This document shows positions 1 to 10,335 of a stretch of 21,280 nucleotides of DNA, piece by piece (position 1 is the first letter of the stretch; each line of letters opens with the position of its first letter). A model generated the notes under the pieces. The model did not search any database, was not told the DNA's origin, and was given only the letters and a program-made list of their open reading frames with translations. The translations under genes were made by a program, and so were the position numbers. The DNA comes from Psilocybe azurescens (taxonomy: Eukaryota; Basidiomycota; Agaricomycetes; Agaricales; Agrocybaceae): assembly GCA_023853785.1 (NCBI GenBank), contig JAJIRX010000992.1, positions 1 to 21,280 of the forward strand, in the 5' to 3' direction.

Positions 1-1307
1 ATCATTAGCTGTGTTTTCAAAACTGAATTCGTGACGCAACTTGTAAAATTGACCTCATCCAACGTCAATGTCGTGATTTCCCCATGTGAGTTCTAAAGAA
101 AAATAGTGTGTGAATGTATGCTCATCTTGCTTCAGGATTGATTATTGCAAAAAGAAGGAGAAACGGGCACAGATCAAGTTTGTTAAAGACGAGACCGTCC
201 CTAGAAACGATGTCTACAAGAGTCACACAGTTCACGTTCCCTCAGGCGAGCCTCCTAGCAGTGTCTCACGCCCTCCTGCGAAGAGGAAACCCGGCGTCGT
301 CCGCCCGATCACTCAGGGCAAATTGCTGAAGGCAGGTGGTCCCGATGTGCGTATCTTCGCTTCTTATCTGCTCGCTTCAGAACAATAATATATATAATTT
401 CTTAGAAGAAAGCACAACCTTCAAGAGCGAAGCCTAAACCAGCCAGCCAACCCCTACCAGGTCACACAACATCCAGCGTTCCCAAACCCAGTCCTTCAAT
501 ACCTGTGTCGACGCCTGTTCCAGCAAGTAATTCTGCTAAATCGAGGCTTCCTCCACCTGCACCTCCTCGTAACGTTGCCCCGCCTCCGCCACCACCGCCC
601 CCGCCCAAACAGCCAGAAGTACCACTTTATCGAGCAAAATTCGCATTTGAGGGACAAGAAGGAGAAATGTCTCTGAAAAAGACGACGTTGTTGAACTGGT
701 AGAAAAGGACGACAACGGATGGTGGCTCGTTAAGAAAGATGGCTCAGAAGGGTGGGCACCCAATAATTACTTAGAGCTCGTCCCGCCACTGCTCGCTGCC
801 CCCGCTGCCCCTCCGCCGCCGCCACGTAACAAGGCGCCGGCCCCGACAGCCAAAATTACACCTTCTGCGGTCGCCGCCAAATCCGTCTGCAAAACCAGTT
901 TCGGTCTTCCCAGGTATGGCTAGTGCCAATGGGTCTGCAACTCCTTGGAAGAAGGCGCCCGCCAGTGGTGATAACTCACCAGCCAGCTCGCGTCCTTCAA
1001 GTTCTTTGGCTTCCAAGCCTCCACCCCCTGTTGCGACGAAACCTAAACCTCCTCCTGTGGGTGCCAAGCCTGGTATGACCCCCCAAATTGGAGGTAAACC
1101 TGCAGTTCCTTCGGCGCCTAGGCCTCCACCTGCTTCTTCGGGCCAGGTCAGGAGTTCGGTCACAAACCATCGGCTGCACCAGGGCAGGTTGACCTTGCTG
1201 CGGCTGTAAGCTTTCTTCATATTCCTTTCTACTGATCGATTTTTCTGACACAATCTTTATATTCGCAGCTGGCGAAACGTGCGCAAATGATGGGCAACGG
1301 CAACTAA
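1..1307 (+). CDS. myo1: Class I myosin, C-terminal tail (5'-truncated by window edge)
   Basis: This is the tail of a fungal class I myosin, the actin motor of endocytic patches. Proposed exons are 1-85, 136-346, 406-1205 and 1269-1307 (stop TAA). In order I see the end of the TH1 membrane-binding domain ([19 protein letters not shown]), a basic/proline linker, a poly-Pro run, an SH3 domain (begins [16 protein letters not shown]; then [10 protein letters not shown] and [11 protein letters not shown]) and a long Pro/Ala-rich TH2-like region ending [12 protein letters not shown]. The head is outside the window. The frame is broken at least three times: one base missing near 680, a shift near 880-885 and another near 1141. 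The splice phase at 85/136 is also off by one. Homology resumes after every break, so these look like single-base indels. No acidic Arp2/3-binding end (DDW type) is seen. Family assignment is firm; exact protein is not. Confidence 0.88.
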
Positions 1308-1735
1308 TCTTTCATTGATACACTCTATTTCTGCGAATGCATAATTTGGGTATACTTGGGCGACTTTTGAGAAGAAAGTCAGAAAGTGGAGGATGCTATC
1401 TTGCACGCAAGTATACTTTGACTGATCTCTGGCAGATAGTTTTGTATTTATTTGGACAACTGATATCTACATAGACTGGAAAGTGGAAGGACATATAAAT
1501 AAATTAATACTCTCTGGATAAGTTCACATGAATGCCCTAATTGCGTTCATGATTTCGAATTTTCTTGCCAAAGCTTTCCTCCTGATTTTGGATGCAGACG
1601 ACCAGTTTCAATGTTCGCATCGACGATGTATCAATTATGCATTATATGGGTGATGTTACAAGAAAGCGGGTAGATATTATTACATTTGAACTCTTTAGTA
1701 GTACTTGGAAGTTGTGCAAAGGATAAGTGACCCAG
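1308..1735. other. Convergent 3' intergenic region
   Basis: This stretch separates the convergent 3' ends of the myosin gene and the first Con-6-like gene. It is AT-rich and holds an ATAAATAAATTAAT-type run around 1495-1507 that could serve polyadenylation. I see no convincing coding region, RNA gene or repeat. Confidence 0.6.
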
Positions 1736-2433
1736 TTAGTTATAGGCATCGCGCAAAACCTCTTCGGCATGCTTCTTGGCTTGCTCAGACACGTTAGGAT
1801 CTGAAGGCAGCACGTCAGCTAATGCGGATACCGAATGGGTTATGATAACGTACTCTTCAAGGTTGCCTTATACCCTCCCAAAACGCGATTAGTTTCCCCC
1901 GCCGGCGAATTCACCATCGAGGTCGCCTTCAGCGTCACGGTCGGTATATCCAGGTTCGTCACCCTCAAGCATCTCACGTATGCTCCTGCTTCGCGGGAAG
2001 TGTCATCTCCTGTACCACTTGTCAATATTCTGACTTCAACAAGAAAAAGGCACAAAAGCTCACTGGATAGAACAGATTTGTATCCTAGTTTGCAAATAAA
2101 AGAAAAGACGTCAGAAATCATAGAAAGGGTTGAAGGGAGTTATCGTACCGCGTGCTTGGTTGGAGTTCAAGTCGCCAGAATGCTCATGGCCGGAGGTCCC
2201 AGATCGACCACCCGAGCTGAAGTCGGATGGGACTTCGGAGCCCATTTGCTCAAGACGCTGAGCGGCGCTTTGCTTCGCTTCGTTGGAGACGTTATCGTTG
2301 TGGATGGCGGCTTTGAGGCCTCGCGCAACGTAGTCTTGGTTCTTATCGGTGTCTGAAAGAAAATACGGAGTTAATATGCATATGGACGAGCATACGGATG
2401 AGCATGGCAAGATAAATACGCACTGCCAGACAT
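1736..2433 (-). CDS. Con-6-like protein, copy A (frame-shifted linker)
   Basis: Five exons (2433-2424, 2352-2149, 2084-2064, 2009-1854, 1800-1736) join in frame to 151 residues, with GT...AG introns of 71, 64, 54 and 53 nt. Con-6 family proteins are small, stress- and sporulation-associated fungal proteins of unknown biochemistry. Their short repeat (Gly-hydrophobic, then N-x-N/D-V-S-x-x-A-K) appears here at about residues 14-40 (GLKAAIHNDNVSNEAK), 72-86 (GYKSVLS, then DDTSREA) and 124-151 (GYKATLKNPNVSEQAKKHA). Compared with copy B, residues about 87-115 are read in a different frame: two compensating indels near 1986 and 1896 leave the ORF open but replace the acidic linker. In the other frame the copy-B-like LEGDEP and acidic residues are still visible. 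The start is supported by the identical 10-nt first exon in copy B. It is transcribed away from copy B's 3' end, in tandem. Confidence 0.82.
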
Positions 2434-2765
2434 GTTTAAGAGAGAAGTAAATTGAAGTTGTGTTGGTATGAGGTTTGAATTAGTGTGTTAGGTTGTCAGT
2501 TGATGAGGAGAATGCGAAAATCCATCCGCTTTATAAATGTGTCTCGCCGTGCAGGGCCAACTTAGAGTCGGCGCGACGCCAATGATGCAAGGGAAAGAAT
2601 CAGGACCATCGTCATCATGATGTACCAGTCTCCAAAAAGCCTGGCGACGCGTTTAAGCAAAGAGGAAGCGATATGATCAATTTAGGGCCAATAACAACCA
2701 TAACGGGTGAAGGAATGTTATGGAACTTGATTGAAAAAGGGTAAAAACGTAAAAGCTCCATTATA
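2434..2765 (-). promoter_or_regulatory. Promoter of Con-6 copy A, shared with copy B
   Basis: Read on the minus strand, a TATAAA lies at 2535-2530, about 100 bp above the start codon. Blocks shared with the upstream region of copy B include GGTTGTCAGTTGATGA (plus-strand text, 2491-2506) and CGTAAAAGCTCCAT (2748-2761), in the same order and at similar distances (58 against 64 bp, and 315 against 354 bp, from the ATG). Conservation of these blocks while the surrounding sequence has diverged suggests regulatory sites; what binds them is unknown. Confidence 0.6.
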
Positions 2766-3587
2766 TGATGAGTGGAGCGGCAAGACGAACATCGCCTATG
2801 TAAATCGCTCCTTGACCGCTCCAAGATGGTGGTTCATTTCGTTCACAGGGCTCCTGTGAAAGGCTTTTAGCTTAGACAATAGCAGGAAGCACACCGTTGC
2901 TGCTATGCAGCACGACTGGGATTGTACATCCCAAAGGTACTTTGAAGCGCCAGTCCGAGTCCACTGATGGTGATCGTTAAGCACTGGAAGTTTTTAATCC
3001 TGATGAAGATACTCGCGCGTCATCGAATGCTATCCACCGACATTAGTGGTGTGGATCCATTTCAAGTATTGTGGGCGTCAATCTGCGTCAATGAACATGG
3101 AAGAACGAGTCGCCGTGGGCCTTATAGGCTTCAACTTCCTTTTAGGTATGCCAAGCGAGGGTTGACTATATTTAGATTTGTCTGGTTGCCCACATATCGG
3201 TGTGCAGAAATGCCAGAAAACAACCAGAAAGACTACGTAAAGTGCAGAGGTAATAATTGCGCTTCAGCTATGGATACATGTACTTTAGTCCAATTAATCT
3301 TGAAATTCCAGAATTCCAAAATGAACAAGGAATAAGAGAAGCTGAGGAACCGTCGTTTGGAAAACAGCTCATACAAAAATAAAGACCTGTGCTGATGGCT
3401 TTTGAAGGGGAGTACAAGCTAATTAGGTTATTAATCAACAAAGCACCAAAATAACTGAAAAGTAAATTTGCACAAGAGTAAAGAATTTGAATACAACTTG
3501 GATTTGTGTGTAGATATTTGATTCACTACGCTTAGAACTAAAGCTTTGGCTGTAACCATTGGCCAGGAGAGCATAAATACCAACCAC
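2766..3587. other. Intergenic region without recognised gene
   Basis: Between the promoter of Con-6 copy A and the stop codon of copy B. A plus-strand open frame at 2967-3335 (122 codons) exists, but I recognise no domain, its composition is unremarkable and no splice context supports it. I therefore treat this as spacer including the 3' untranslated region of copy B. Confidence 0.55.
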
Positions 3588-4315
3588 TCAGTTGTATGCC
3601 TCGCGCAGAACCTCCTCAGCGTGCTTCTTAGCTTGATTGGATACATTAGGATCTAGAAGTAGTATATCAGCATCAGGAACTGTGAATGATAACTATCAGA
3701 AATACATACTCTTCAAAGTTGCCTTGTATCCTCCCAGAACGCGGTTAGTTTCTCCACCATGGTGAATATCTTCGCCAGCAGTTTCACCTTCGGCGTAGTC
3801 GATGTCGGTTTCGGATTCAGCATATTCGGTCTCGGGTTCGTCGCCCTCGAGCATCGCACGCGCATGGTCCTTCGCTTCGTTGGAAACATTGTCTCCTACG
3901 TCATTCGTCAATACTCAAACTTTTAGTGAACAACAGCAATACTAAGACTTACTGGCCAGAGTCGACTTGTATCCTTATTTAAAATAACAAAGACGTATTA
4001 ATAATTGTAAAAAGGGAAAAGGCTGAGGAGACTAACATACCGCGTTTCTGATTGGAGTTCAAGCCGTCAGATTCGTGCTTGGAGTCATCGTTTCCAGAGT
4101 GTGCATTCGAGCTATAATCGGCAGGGACTTCCACGCCCATTTGCTCAAGGCGCTGAGCGGCACTCTGCTTCGCTTCGTCGGAGACATTGTCGTTGTGAAT
4201 AGCAGCCTTGAGGCCACGCGCAACGTAGTCCTGGTTCTTTCCGGAGTCTGGATTAAAGGCACTGGTTTAAAACCGTACAAACTGTTAGAGAGAATAAGCA
4301 CTCACTATCAGACAT
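3588..4315 (-). CDS. Con-6-like protein, copy B (intact)
   Basis: Five exons (4315-4306, 4247-4041, 3973-3953, 3895-3710, 3652-3588) join in frame to 162 residues with introns of 58, 67, 57 and 57 nt. Three Con-6 repeats are visible: about residues 14-41 (GLKAAIHNDNVSDEAKQ), 73-97 (GYKSTLA, then DNVSNEAKDHARAML) and 134-162 (GYKATLKNPNVSNQAKKHA). A strongly acidic linker (LEGDEPETEYAESETDID) lies between the last two. The protein is hydrophilic with no signal peptide or membrane segment. Exon number, exon lengths and intron phases match copy A exactly apart from a 3-nt difference in exon 2 and a 30-nt difference in exon 4, so the two arose by tandem duplication. This copy has no frame breaks and is the better candidate for the functional gene. 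Con-6 proteins accumulate in conidia and under stress in ascomycetes; the role in basidiomycetes is not established. Confidence 0.87.
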
Positions 4316-4690
4316 ATTTGAGAAAGAGATAAGAAGAGATGTGGTTGTTAGAAGAGATTTGGATTTATGATCGAGTGGGTTGTCAGTTGATGAAGAGACT
4401 ATGGAAATCCATGGCCTTTTAACCAAGTCGTCCTGCAGGGTCGACAAAAAGACTTGTTGGCATCGGATCGCCTTTTCGCGGGGCCTATGATGCAAGCACA
4501 GAATCAGCAGCATCGTCATTCGTTGCACTGGCAATGTATGATGCAGCTCTCCAAAACAACAGCCGACACGGTTGTGCAAACAGCAAACGATCTAACCTTT
4601 TTCGAGCCAATGAAAACCATACTGGGTAGGAGAATGTCACAGGAATTAAATAGAAAAGAGTCAAAACACGTAAAAGCTCCATGGTTCAGC
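4316..4690 (-). promoter_or_regulatory. Promoter of Con-6 copy B
   Basis: Contains GGTTGTCAGTTGATGA (plus-strand text, 4379-4394) and CGTAAAAGCTCCAT (4669-4682), both also upstream of copy A. The copy A TATA position is occupied by a weaker TTAAAA-type sequence near 4418. Retention of the same blocks in the same order marks the duplicated regulatory region. Confidence 0.55.
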
Positions 4691-5707
4691 AACGGAGCAA
4701 AAAGACGCAAAGCTCGCAAATTTGTGGCAACGGCGAAGATTCGATGATAGGTCGCCTTCCTTGCAAGACCTCCATCCGCGTACAACTCGTGTCGAAAACA
4801 AGATACAAGGGGTTGATGATTGCCCTAGTTTTGTACTCTTAAGATGTTTGTCTTGCGCGTAAAACAGCGAAGTGTCGAATCGTCATTGAATTCCAATCGT
4901 TTTCGGTTAAGAAAAATGTTTTACTTCAAGATAACTTTGTGGCAAAGATGTTGACTCGTAGTGCATTCAAGTTATAACAGCATCCATTTTCATTTGTTGT
5001 CTTTATCCAGGAGTTATCAATCTTGGATGTTAAGATTCAGGGAGAACCCTGGAGAATATCAGAGAATATTCAAGGAGAGCAGAGAAAGTTCAAGTAAAAT
5101 TCAATCACTGCCTCCTCTTGTTAGGTTCGAACGGTTGTACCAAATCGATCCATTGACTATAAACAGATTTATTGTTGGAGATGCTGGTCATTGCAGTATC
5201 ATACTTAAAACTGACCAACATAATCACGTTCGAAAACCAAAGGCAGGGAGTTCTACGATGTTTTCTTTTTTCGAAGTTGGATCGAAAGTGATGTAATTGT
5301 AGTGTGTCTGCCAACATAATGTGACAGAAATACGGATGCGAGGCATTGCGAGGCATTGAAAATACGATTGTGATGTATCATATTGAAGATTAATGGCCGA
5401 GAAAGGGTCGGTATGATGAGAAAAGCGATTTTAATTGAAACAGATGGGGTAATGACGTGATCGGTGGGGCAGAAAGAATACCCTTGAGATGTACAAATGA
5501 AAGGAAAATGAAAGAAAAGGGGGAAAAGGAAAGAAATTTTACATCTTATAAGTAAAGGTATGTAGGTGTATGGTTGGATTGCATCAGGATACTGGGTAGT
5601 GATAGGTCTATTGTAGTTATTTCGAGTCACGCACAAATGAAATTTAAGGTATCAAAGAGCCATAATTCCGAAGGTTATAAAGATATTCATCGTCCGCGAT
5701 CCTACGT
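4691..5707. other. Intergenic region without recognised gene
   Basis: About 1 kb between the Con-6 copy B promoter and the stop codon of the next minus-strand gene. A plus-strand open frame at 4961-5296 has no recognisable domain and crosses AT-rich, purine-rich simple sequence. No tRNA, repeat pair or splice-consistent gene was seen. The right part (about 5450-5707) is probably the 3' untranslated region of the minus-strand gene. Confidence 0.5.
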
Positions 5708-7975
5708 TTATGTGGGCTGTGTGATGAGGATAGGCGGCGGCGGAGGACTTGAAGGAGGTGAAAGGGTTGAAATAGTCATCGCCTCCACCTCTTCTTCAGA
5801 CGTAATCGTTTCGTTGCCTAAACCGTCGAAAGAATCGTCGTCGTAATTAAAATTATCATAATCTGCGTCCTTATCCCTGTGATTGCCATCCTCCGATCCA
5901 TGGGGTATATCGTGTTCGTGCTTCGGTCGTTGTTGTAATGGTTGTCGTAAATCCATATGTGGACTATATTCCAAGGGCGGCATACTCGTACTCGATCCCT
6001 GTTCGTCTTGATCTGCTTCATTCGTTCCGTGGTAGTCTCTCTGCTCTTCTGGAGACAAGACTTTGGCCGCCCCTTTCCGCCTTCTGGGAAGTCCTTGGGT
6101 TGTTTTTCCAGTGCAGCTTTCCCTGAGACAAGAAGAGTATCAAGAATAAGCTTGACACGCATGTATATCTCATCTCCTCCAGTGTCTTCCGCATCCATAT
6201 CAGAGCCTTCGAAGTCATCTTCATCGTCTTCCAGTTCTGTGGGATCCTGAGAACTCAAAGCGCGATACGCGCGAGGTGGAAGAATGAGCCTCGATTCCCG
6301 CAATTTCTTCTTGAGCTCGTATATTTCTTTTGCTTGTCGATGTTTTGTAGCTTCAAGAGAAGCATTGATAACAAGTAATGACCGGTTGGTTATTTCTAAG
6401 TCCGCAATCTGCAAGTTATCGAGACAACATGAGCCAAGTTAAATGACAAACCAAACTAATTTACCACAGACCTTACGATTTGATTTAGCTTCTGCCTTCA
6501 CTTTATTGTCTTTGCTTGTGGCCACGCCTTCGCCGTCTGTGTCGCGATCCAACCCACTGTCATCATCATCTGTAACAGAGTTCGCCCCAGATGTATATTG
6601 CATAAGATTGTCAAGTGTCGCTCGCAGACCATCCGAGCTACCTTGGTAGTGGGCACCGGGACTCCTGACGACTACTGCTATCCGTCGACGACGACAGTTG
6701 TGCATCTCCCCGTTCCTAAGTGCGACGCGTTTGCTGACGACCGTGACACAGAGGAGCGCGACGAGAACGAAACCGCAGAAGCAGGCGGCGAATGCGGCGG
6801 TAGGGGTATAGATGCGGGGTCAATTTTGGCCGAGGGTGACTTGCCATTCAGCAGCCCTCCTGCTGATCGAGGTCTATTGGACGGTGATGCCGATTGGTCT
6901 AGGAGTGGGGCGGACGATGGCTGGCTGAACGATTGGAACACATGATGACCCGGAGATGAATTTATCCGCGGCGCTGTCGGAGGCCGACTGGCTGCAAACC
7001 GGTGAGGGTTGGCAGCTGAAACAGCTGTGGTTATAGGGTAGAATTGCTGTGGGGGACTGGTTGGAGGTTGTGGATGTTGTCGTTGTATCTGATTTACGGT
7101 GGAAGACACGGACGGCGTTCGTGTACGTGCTGTAGCCGTAAGGCGCGTCGAGGGAAAGATGTTCAAGTTGGGTGGACTTGAGGGAGAGGGTGGTCGTGGG
7201 GATGGATCAACTGCAGCTTTGGGCAGATTAGATACTTTCAAACGGATTTTAGGTGTAGGAGAACTTGAACGATCTCCAAACCCGACTGCCGAGTTAGTAG
7301 ATAAGAGCCTCGGTGAAACCGAGGACACTGCGCCAGAAACTGCAGACCCAGACCCAGAAACTACAGAGGACGCGGAAGGACGGAAGTTGACCATAGACGG
7401 GGCATGGCGAAGAGATGTACTCATTGCCCGCGTCCGTGTTTCTTCTGTACGCAATGAGGACGCAGAGTGCGTCTTTGCTGTCCGCCGTAGCTCGGGAGTT
7501 GCAGGCGCCGAAGTAGCTGTTGGGGATCGCAGTGTACCATGGTTGACTCCATTGGTTGGCGATAAAACACCAGTTTTGACACGCGGGGTTAGCTTTGTAG
7601 GGGAGCCAGCACGAGGAGTACTACTTGCACTAGCTACTAGAATGTTGAGTAAAATAAACAACAAAGATAATTTAAAAATGACCGACTTGAAACCGTGCTG
7701 CCACCCGCTTTCCGAGTAGTAGCGCTGCTATTAACTTTAGCTTTCGGTCGAAAAGTGGGCTCTGTGTTGCTCGACGACACGTATGATTTGGCAGGCGACG
7801 CAGGCCTTGTTATCTGGATCCGGGTATGTGGTCCTGCGGAGGTTGATGGTCTGTCGTAGTTCAACTTCACAGTGACCTGTGCCAAAGAACCGTTTATTTA
7901 GCATTGAAAGAAGTTTGGCCCTCAACTACGAGCAGACAGACAGACCTTTGGCTTAAATGTAGTTCCCGAGTCCAT
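5708..7975 (-). CDS. Large Ser/Pro-rich protein with a conserved coiled-coil segment, function unknown
   Basis: I do not recognise a named family. Proposed exons: 7975-7946 (ATG in good context), 7876-about 7694, about 7636-6472 and 6408-5708, giving roughly 690 residues. The N-terminus reads VTVKLNYDRPSTSAG and IQITRPASPAKS. A long low-complexity Ser/Pro/Thr region rich in SP motifs follows, then an acidic stretch (VTDDDDSGLDRDTDGE). Next comes a well-formed helical segment (ADLEITNRSLLVINASLEAT, then HRQAKEIYELKKKLRESRLI) that looks like the conserved core, and an acidic, Pro-ending C-terminus. Frame breaks occur near 6690-6700 (before MHNCRRRR) and near 6078-6092, where one base appears to be missing; the exon 2/3 splice phase is also uncertain by one base. 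Introns 7945-7877 and 6471-6409 both start GTCTGT. The layout suggests a phosphorylated scaffold or cytoskeletal/nuclear protein, but that is inference only. Confidence 0.68.
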
Positions 7976-8173
7976 TCCGATAAGGTGGAAGTCAGGTCAA
8001 AGCTGTAAAGTTGGCCGAACAACGGTCTGGCGTACAATTTGACATCAACGTTCACGTTCAAACCCAACTTTACAATGTTCACATGGCCCGGGAACTTAGA
8101 CAAGATATAGAATACGGAGATTTCCCTTTACATTATGTTTTCCAATTTATTTCTCTCTATTACATATGTACAT

Positions 8174-9067
8174 TTACGGTAGCCCTTTCTTGACCAGGAC
8201 ATCTTCTACAATTTTCTCGATCAATGACTTTAGCCCCTGATCTTCACCTCCACCAAGCGCGGCGACAACACTTTTCTGCACATACTTCCCGACCATGTCT
8301 ACCTCAATATTCACCTTGCTAGCGACCACTTTACGACTAAGAGTGATCTTCTCCTGGGTGTGCTTGATCAGCATAACGCTGAATGTCCGCTCGATGTCGT
8401 TCACTCCTGTTAGAGTCAGCGATGCCCCATCAATAGTCACATATCCCTTGGGAATGAGATAGGGCAAGAGAGAGGGCCGTTCAGTTGTCGGTGGAGGCAA
8501 TTGGAAGGTAATTCGCAGAGAATCGCCATCGGGAACTCGATCAATTATAGTTGCTGTTCCATCTACATGAGCCTGGTGACGTATAATTAACCCCAGTCAT
8601 CAAACTGACATATTAATTAAAACCATACCTGCACGAAATGGCCACCAAATCGTACGTGTGCACCCATTGCACGCTCGAGGTTGACCTGGTTTCCCACCTT
8701 TCTTTCGCCTGGCAATGAAATCAATAACTGCGGCTACTACACTGGACGAAATAGTCAACGCACCGAGATCTGTCCTCTCCAATGTCTCATTCGCCAACCA
8801 TACTTTGAAGAACCCCCTTGCACCTGGGTATCGAACTCAGTAACCGTTAAGCACGCTCCATTTACTGCGATTGAGTCGCCGATGTGACAGTCCCCAAGAA
8901 TCGCAGCGGAGTCCGCGATAGTTAACGTGCATCCACCAGCATCGGTGATGATGGACGAGACGGTGCCGAGATGTTCGATCTAAGTCATAAAGTGAAGTAG
9001 TGGGTTGGCTTGGTCGATGACGACGACAACGACGACGAGCAAAAGGACTCACTAGGCCAGTGAACAT
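8174..9067 (-). CDS. RIB5: Riboflavin synthase
   Basis: Riboflavin synthase (EC 2.5.1.9) makes riboflavin from two 6,7-dimethyl-8-ribityllumazine molecules, the last step of vitamin B2 synthesis, in the cytosol. Exons 9067-9053, 8979-8764, 8708-8629 and 8572-8174 (introns 73, 55 and 56 nt) give about 236 residues, the usual family length. Visible landmarks are the family start MFTGLIEHLGTV formed across intron 1, AVNGACLTVTEFD, VNLERAMGAHVRFGGHFVQ followed by AHVDGTA in the first lumazine-binding half, and IPKGYVTIDGASLTLTGVND in the second half. Exon 2 is one base short: near 8808-8816 (five C followed by AA on the plus strand) one base is missing between VQGG and FFKVWLANETL, after which homology continues. 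I read this as a sequence error or recent lesion. The start was chosen as the ATG of MFTGL; the frame extends upstream without another ATG. Confidence 0.92.
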
Positions 9068-9442
9068 GAGTAATCGAGGTTCAGGAATCAAGGTAGATTT
9101 CACGTGATATTCGCCCTTGCGCGTCACCTAAATTGAATTTCCTAATGTGGAACTTGTCCAGAGTGGCGTCCAACGCGCCTGGACTCAACCTAAACTTAGA
9201 CCACATTGTGACTTGCCAAATTGGTTGAGTGGGTAGATAGACATGGAAGCCTGATCATTTGACATATTTTACAAGGACGATGAACTGGGAAAGAATCATA
9301 ATATACAAGAAGAAAATCGAATAACATACAAGAAGAATCTTCAATCTACTCAATTGAACGCCTTTCAAACGCTCTTTCAGCTCTCATCCATCCCCACCAC
9401 CACATGTCCCACCTTTTAGGGCATCATCCGCCCCCGCAAGCT
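9068..9442 (-). promoter_or_regulatory. RIB5 upstream region with E-box
   Basis: Intergenic stretch of 375 bp between the RIB5 start and the stop of the next minus-strand gene. A palindromic CACGTG (9101-9106) sits 34 bp above the RIB5 start codon, a bHLH-type binding core. The right part should be the 3' untranslated region of the Gly-rich gene. No other gene is seen. Confidence 0.4.
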
Positions 9443-10335
9443 TCAGAACATAGTGTCACTTCCACCTCCTCGATTTCCACCACTGCCAGAGCCTTTAATG
9501 TCGTTGTAGACACTCCTGGCTTTATCCAACAGACTATCATTCTCGCCAGCTACAGGTCATATAATGGTTCAATGCAGCCCATGATGTGCAAAGAGCAAGT
9601 ATGCTTACATTTTGAATGGGGTTGATTTCCACCGAAACCTTGACCACCTGGCTGTTGGTCTGCATGTGCAAAGCCCTCGCTCAGATGTGTATTGGACGTA
9701 AATAAAATTCAGACACCTACATTGGCGGCCGGCCACATCGGGTAGGTCCTCCATCTGAACATGTGAATAAGTAAAAGGACAGATAATAACATCACCAGCT
9801 TACAAGATCCTTGGTCATCGCCGTAATCTCCTCCACCCAAACCACTGCTCCCGAAACCTTGGCTGCTGGAGCCAAATCCAGAGCTCCCACTTTGGTTATC
9901 ACCATATCCACCTCCGGATTGGGTTCCACTAACTGCAATAAGTAGTTCGGCGATTAGAATCGTAAAATACAATAAATAAATGTGACTCACCACCACCTCC
10001 AGAGTAATCATCGCCGTAACCGCCACTTCCTTGGTTGCTTCTGTTATAGTTGCCCTGGCTGGGACCTCGGTCTTTTCCTAAATATCCTGCCTGGCTTCCT
10101 TGATTACTGGACCCAAATCCACCCTGATATCCTTGATTATTACGGCCATAGCCACCTTGGTTTGAGCTCCCAAAATTGTTTCCTGAGTGAGTCTGGTTGG
10201 CTGGATTGGAGTATTGGTCGTAGCCGTCTAAACGGGTGGAAAAGAACTCAGTACAGGAGCTCAACCTCAGTAATTATGCAAAAGCCCACATTCATCGCCA
10301 CCGCCTTGATATCCTGATCCGCCATATCTATCCAT
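9443..10335 (-). CDS. Gly/Gln/Ser-rich low-complexity protein, function unknown
   Basis: Six exons (10335-10290, 10227-9991, 9932-9804, 9754-9721, 9679-9609, 9549-9443) join perfectly in frame to 207 residues; introns are 62, 58, 49, 41 and 59 nt. The protein begins MDRYGGSGYQGGGDE and is made of loose repeats of the kind GFGSSNQG / GGYGDDYSGGG / QGFGSSG, with regularly spaced Tyr and Phe in a Gly, Ser, Gln and Asn background. The C-terminus is different and helical (GENDSLLDKARSVYNDIKG, then a Gly-rich stretch ending GGGSDTMF). No signal peptide or membrane segment. The Tyr/Phe-Gly-Ser-Gln composition resembles prion-like, phase-separating domains, and the short C-terminal helix may be an interaction motif; both are inference. 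I do not recognise a named family. No frame breaks were found, in contrast to several neighbours. Confidence 0.8.

Larger units (their letters stand above)
1736..2765. repeat. Tandem gene duplication, unit A
   Basis: Unit A spans the Con-6 copy A gene and about 330 bp upstream. Coding exons, intron positions and several promoter blocks align with unit B at 3588-4690, roughly 1.9 kb away in the same orientation. The 3' flank and the distal upstream sequence do not align by eye, so the duplicated unit is about 1.0-1.1 kb. Confidence 0.7.
3588..4690. repeat. Tandem gene duplication, unit B
   Basis: Partner of the unit at 1736-2765. It includes the intact Con-6 copy and about 375 bp of upstream sequence sharing the GTTGTCAGTTGATGA and CGTAAAAGCTCCAT blocks. 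Confidence 0.7.

Noticed and set aside
771..1253. 160-codon minus-strand open frame rich in Gly and Leu
   Set aside because: It is antisense to the Pro/Ala-rich TH2-like region and SH3 end of the myosin gene, whose homology on the plus strand is clear.
2967..3335. 122-codon plus-strand open frame
   Set aside because: No domain, no splice or promoter support, lies in spacer between the duplicated Con-6 genes.
4961..5296. 111-codon plus-strand open frame
   Set aside because: Low-complexity purine-rich sequence in intergenic DNA with no recognisable motif.
7099..7719. 206-codon plus-strand open frame
   Set aside because: It is the antisense shadow of the Ser/Pro-rich exon of the minus-strand gene; the minus strand has consistent splicing and coding composition.
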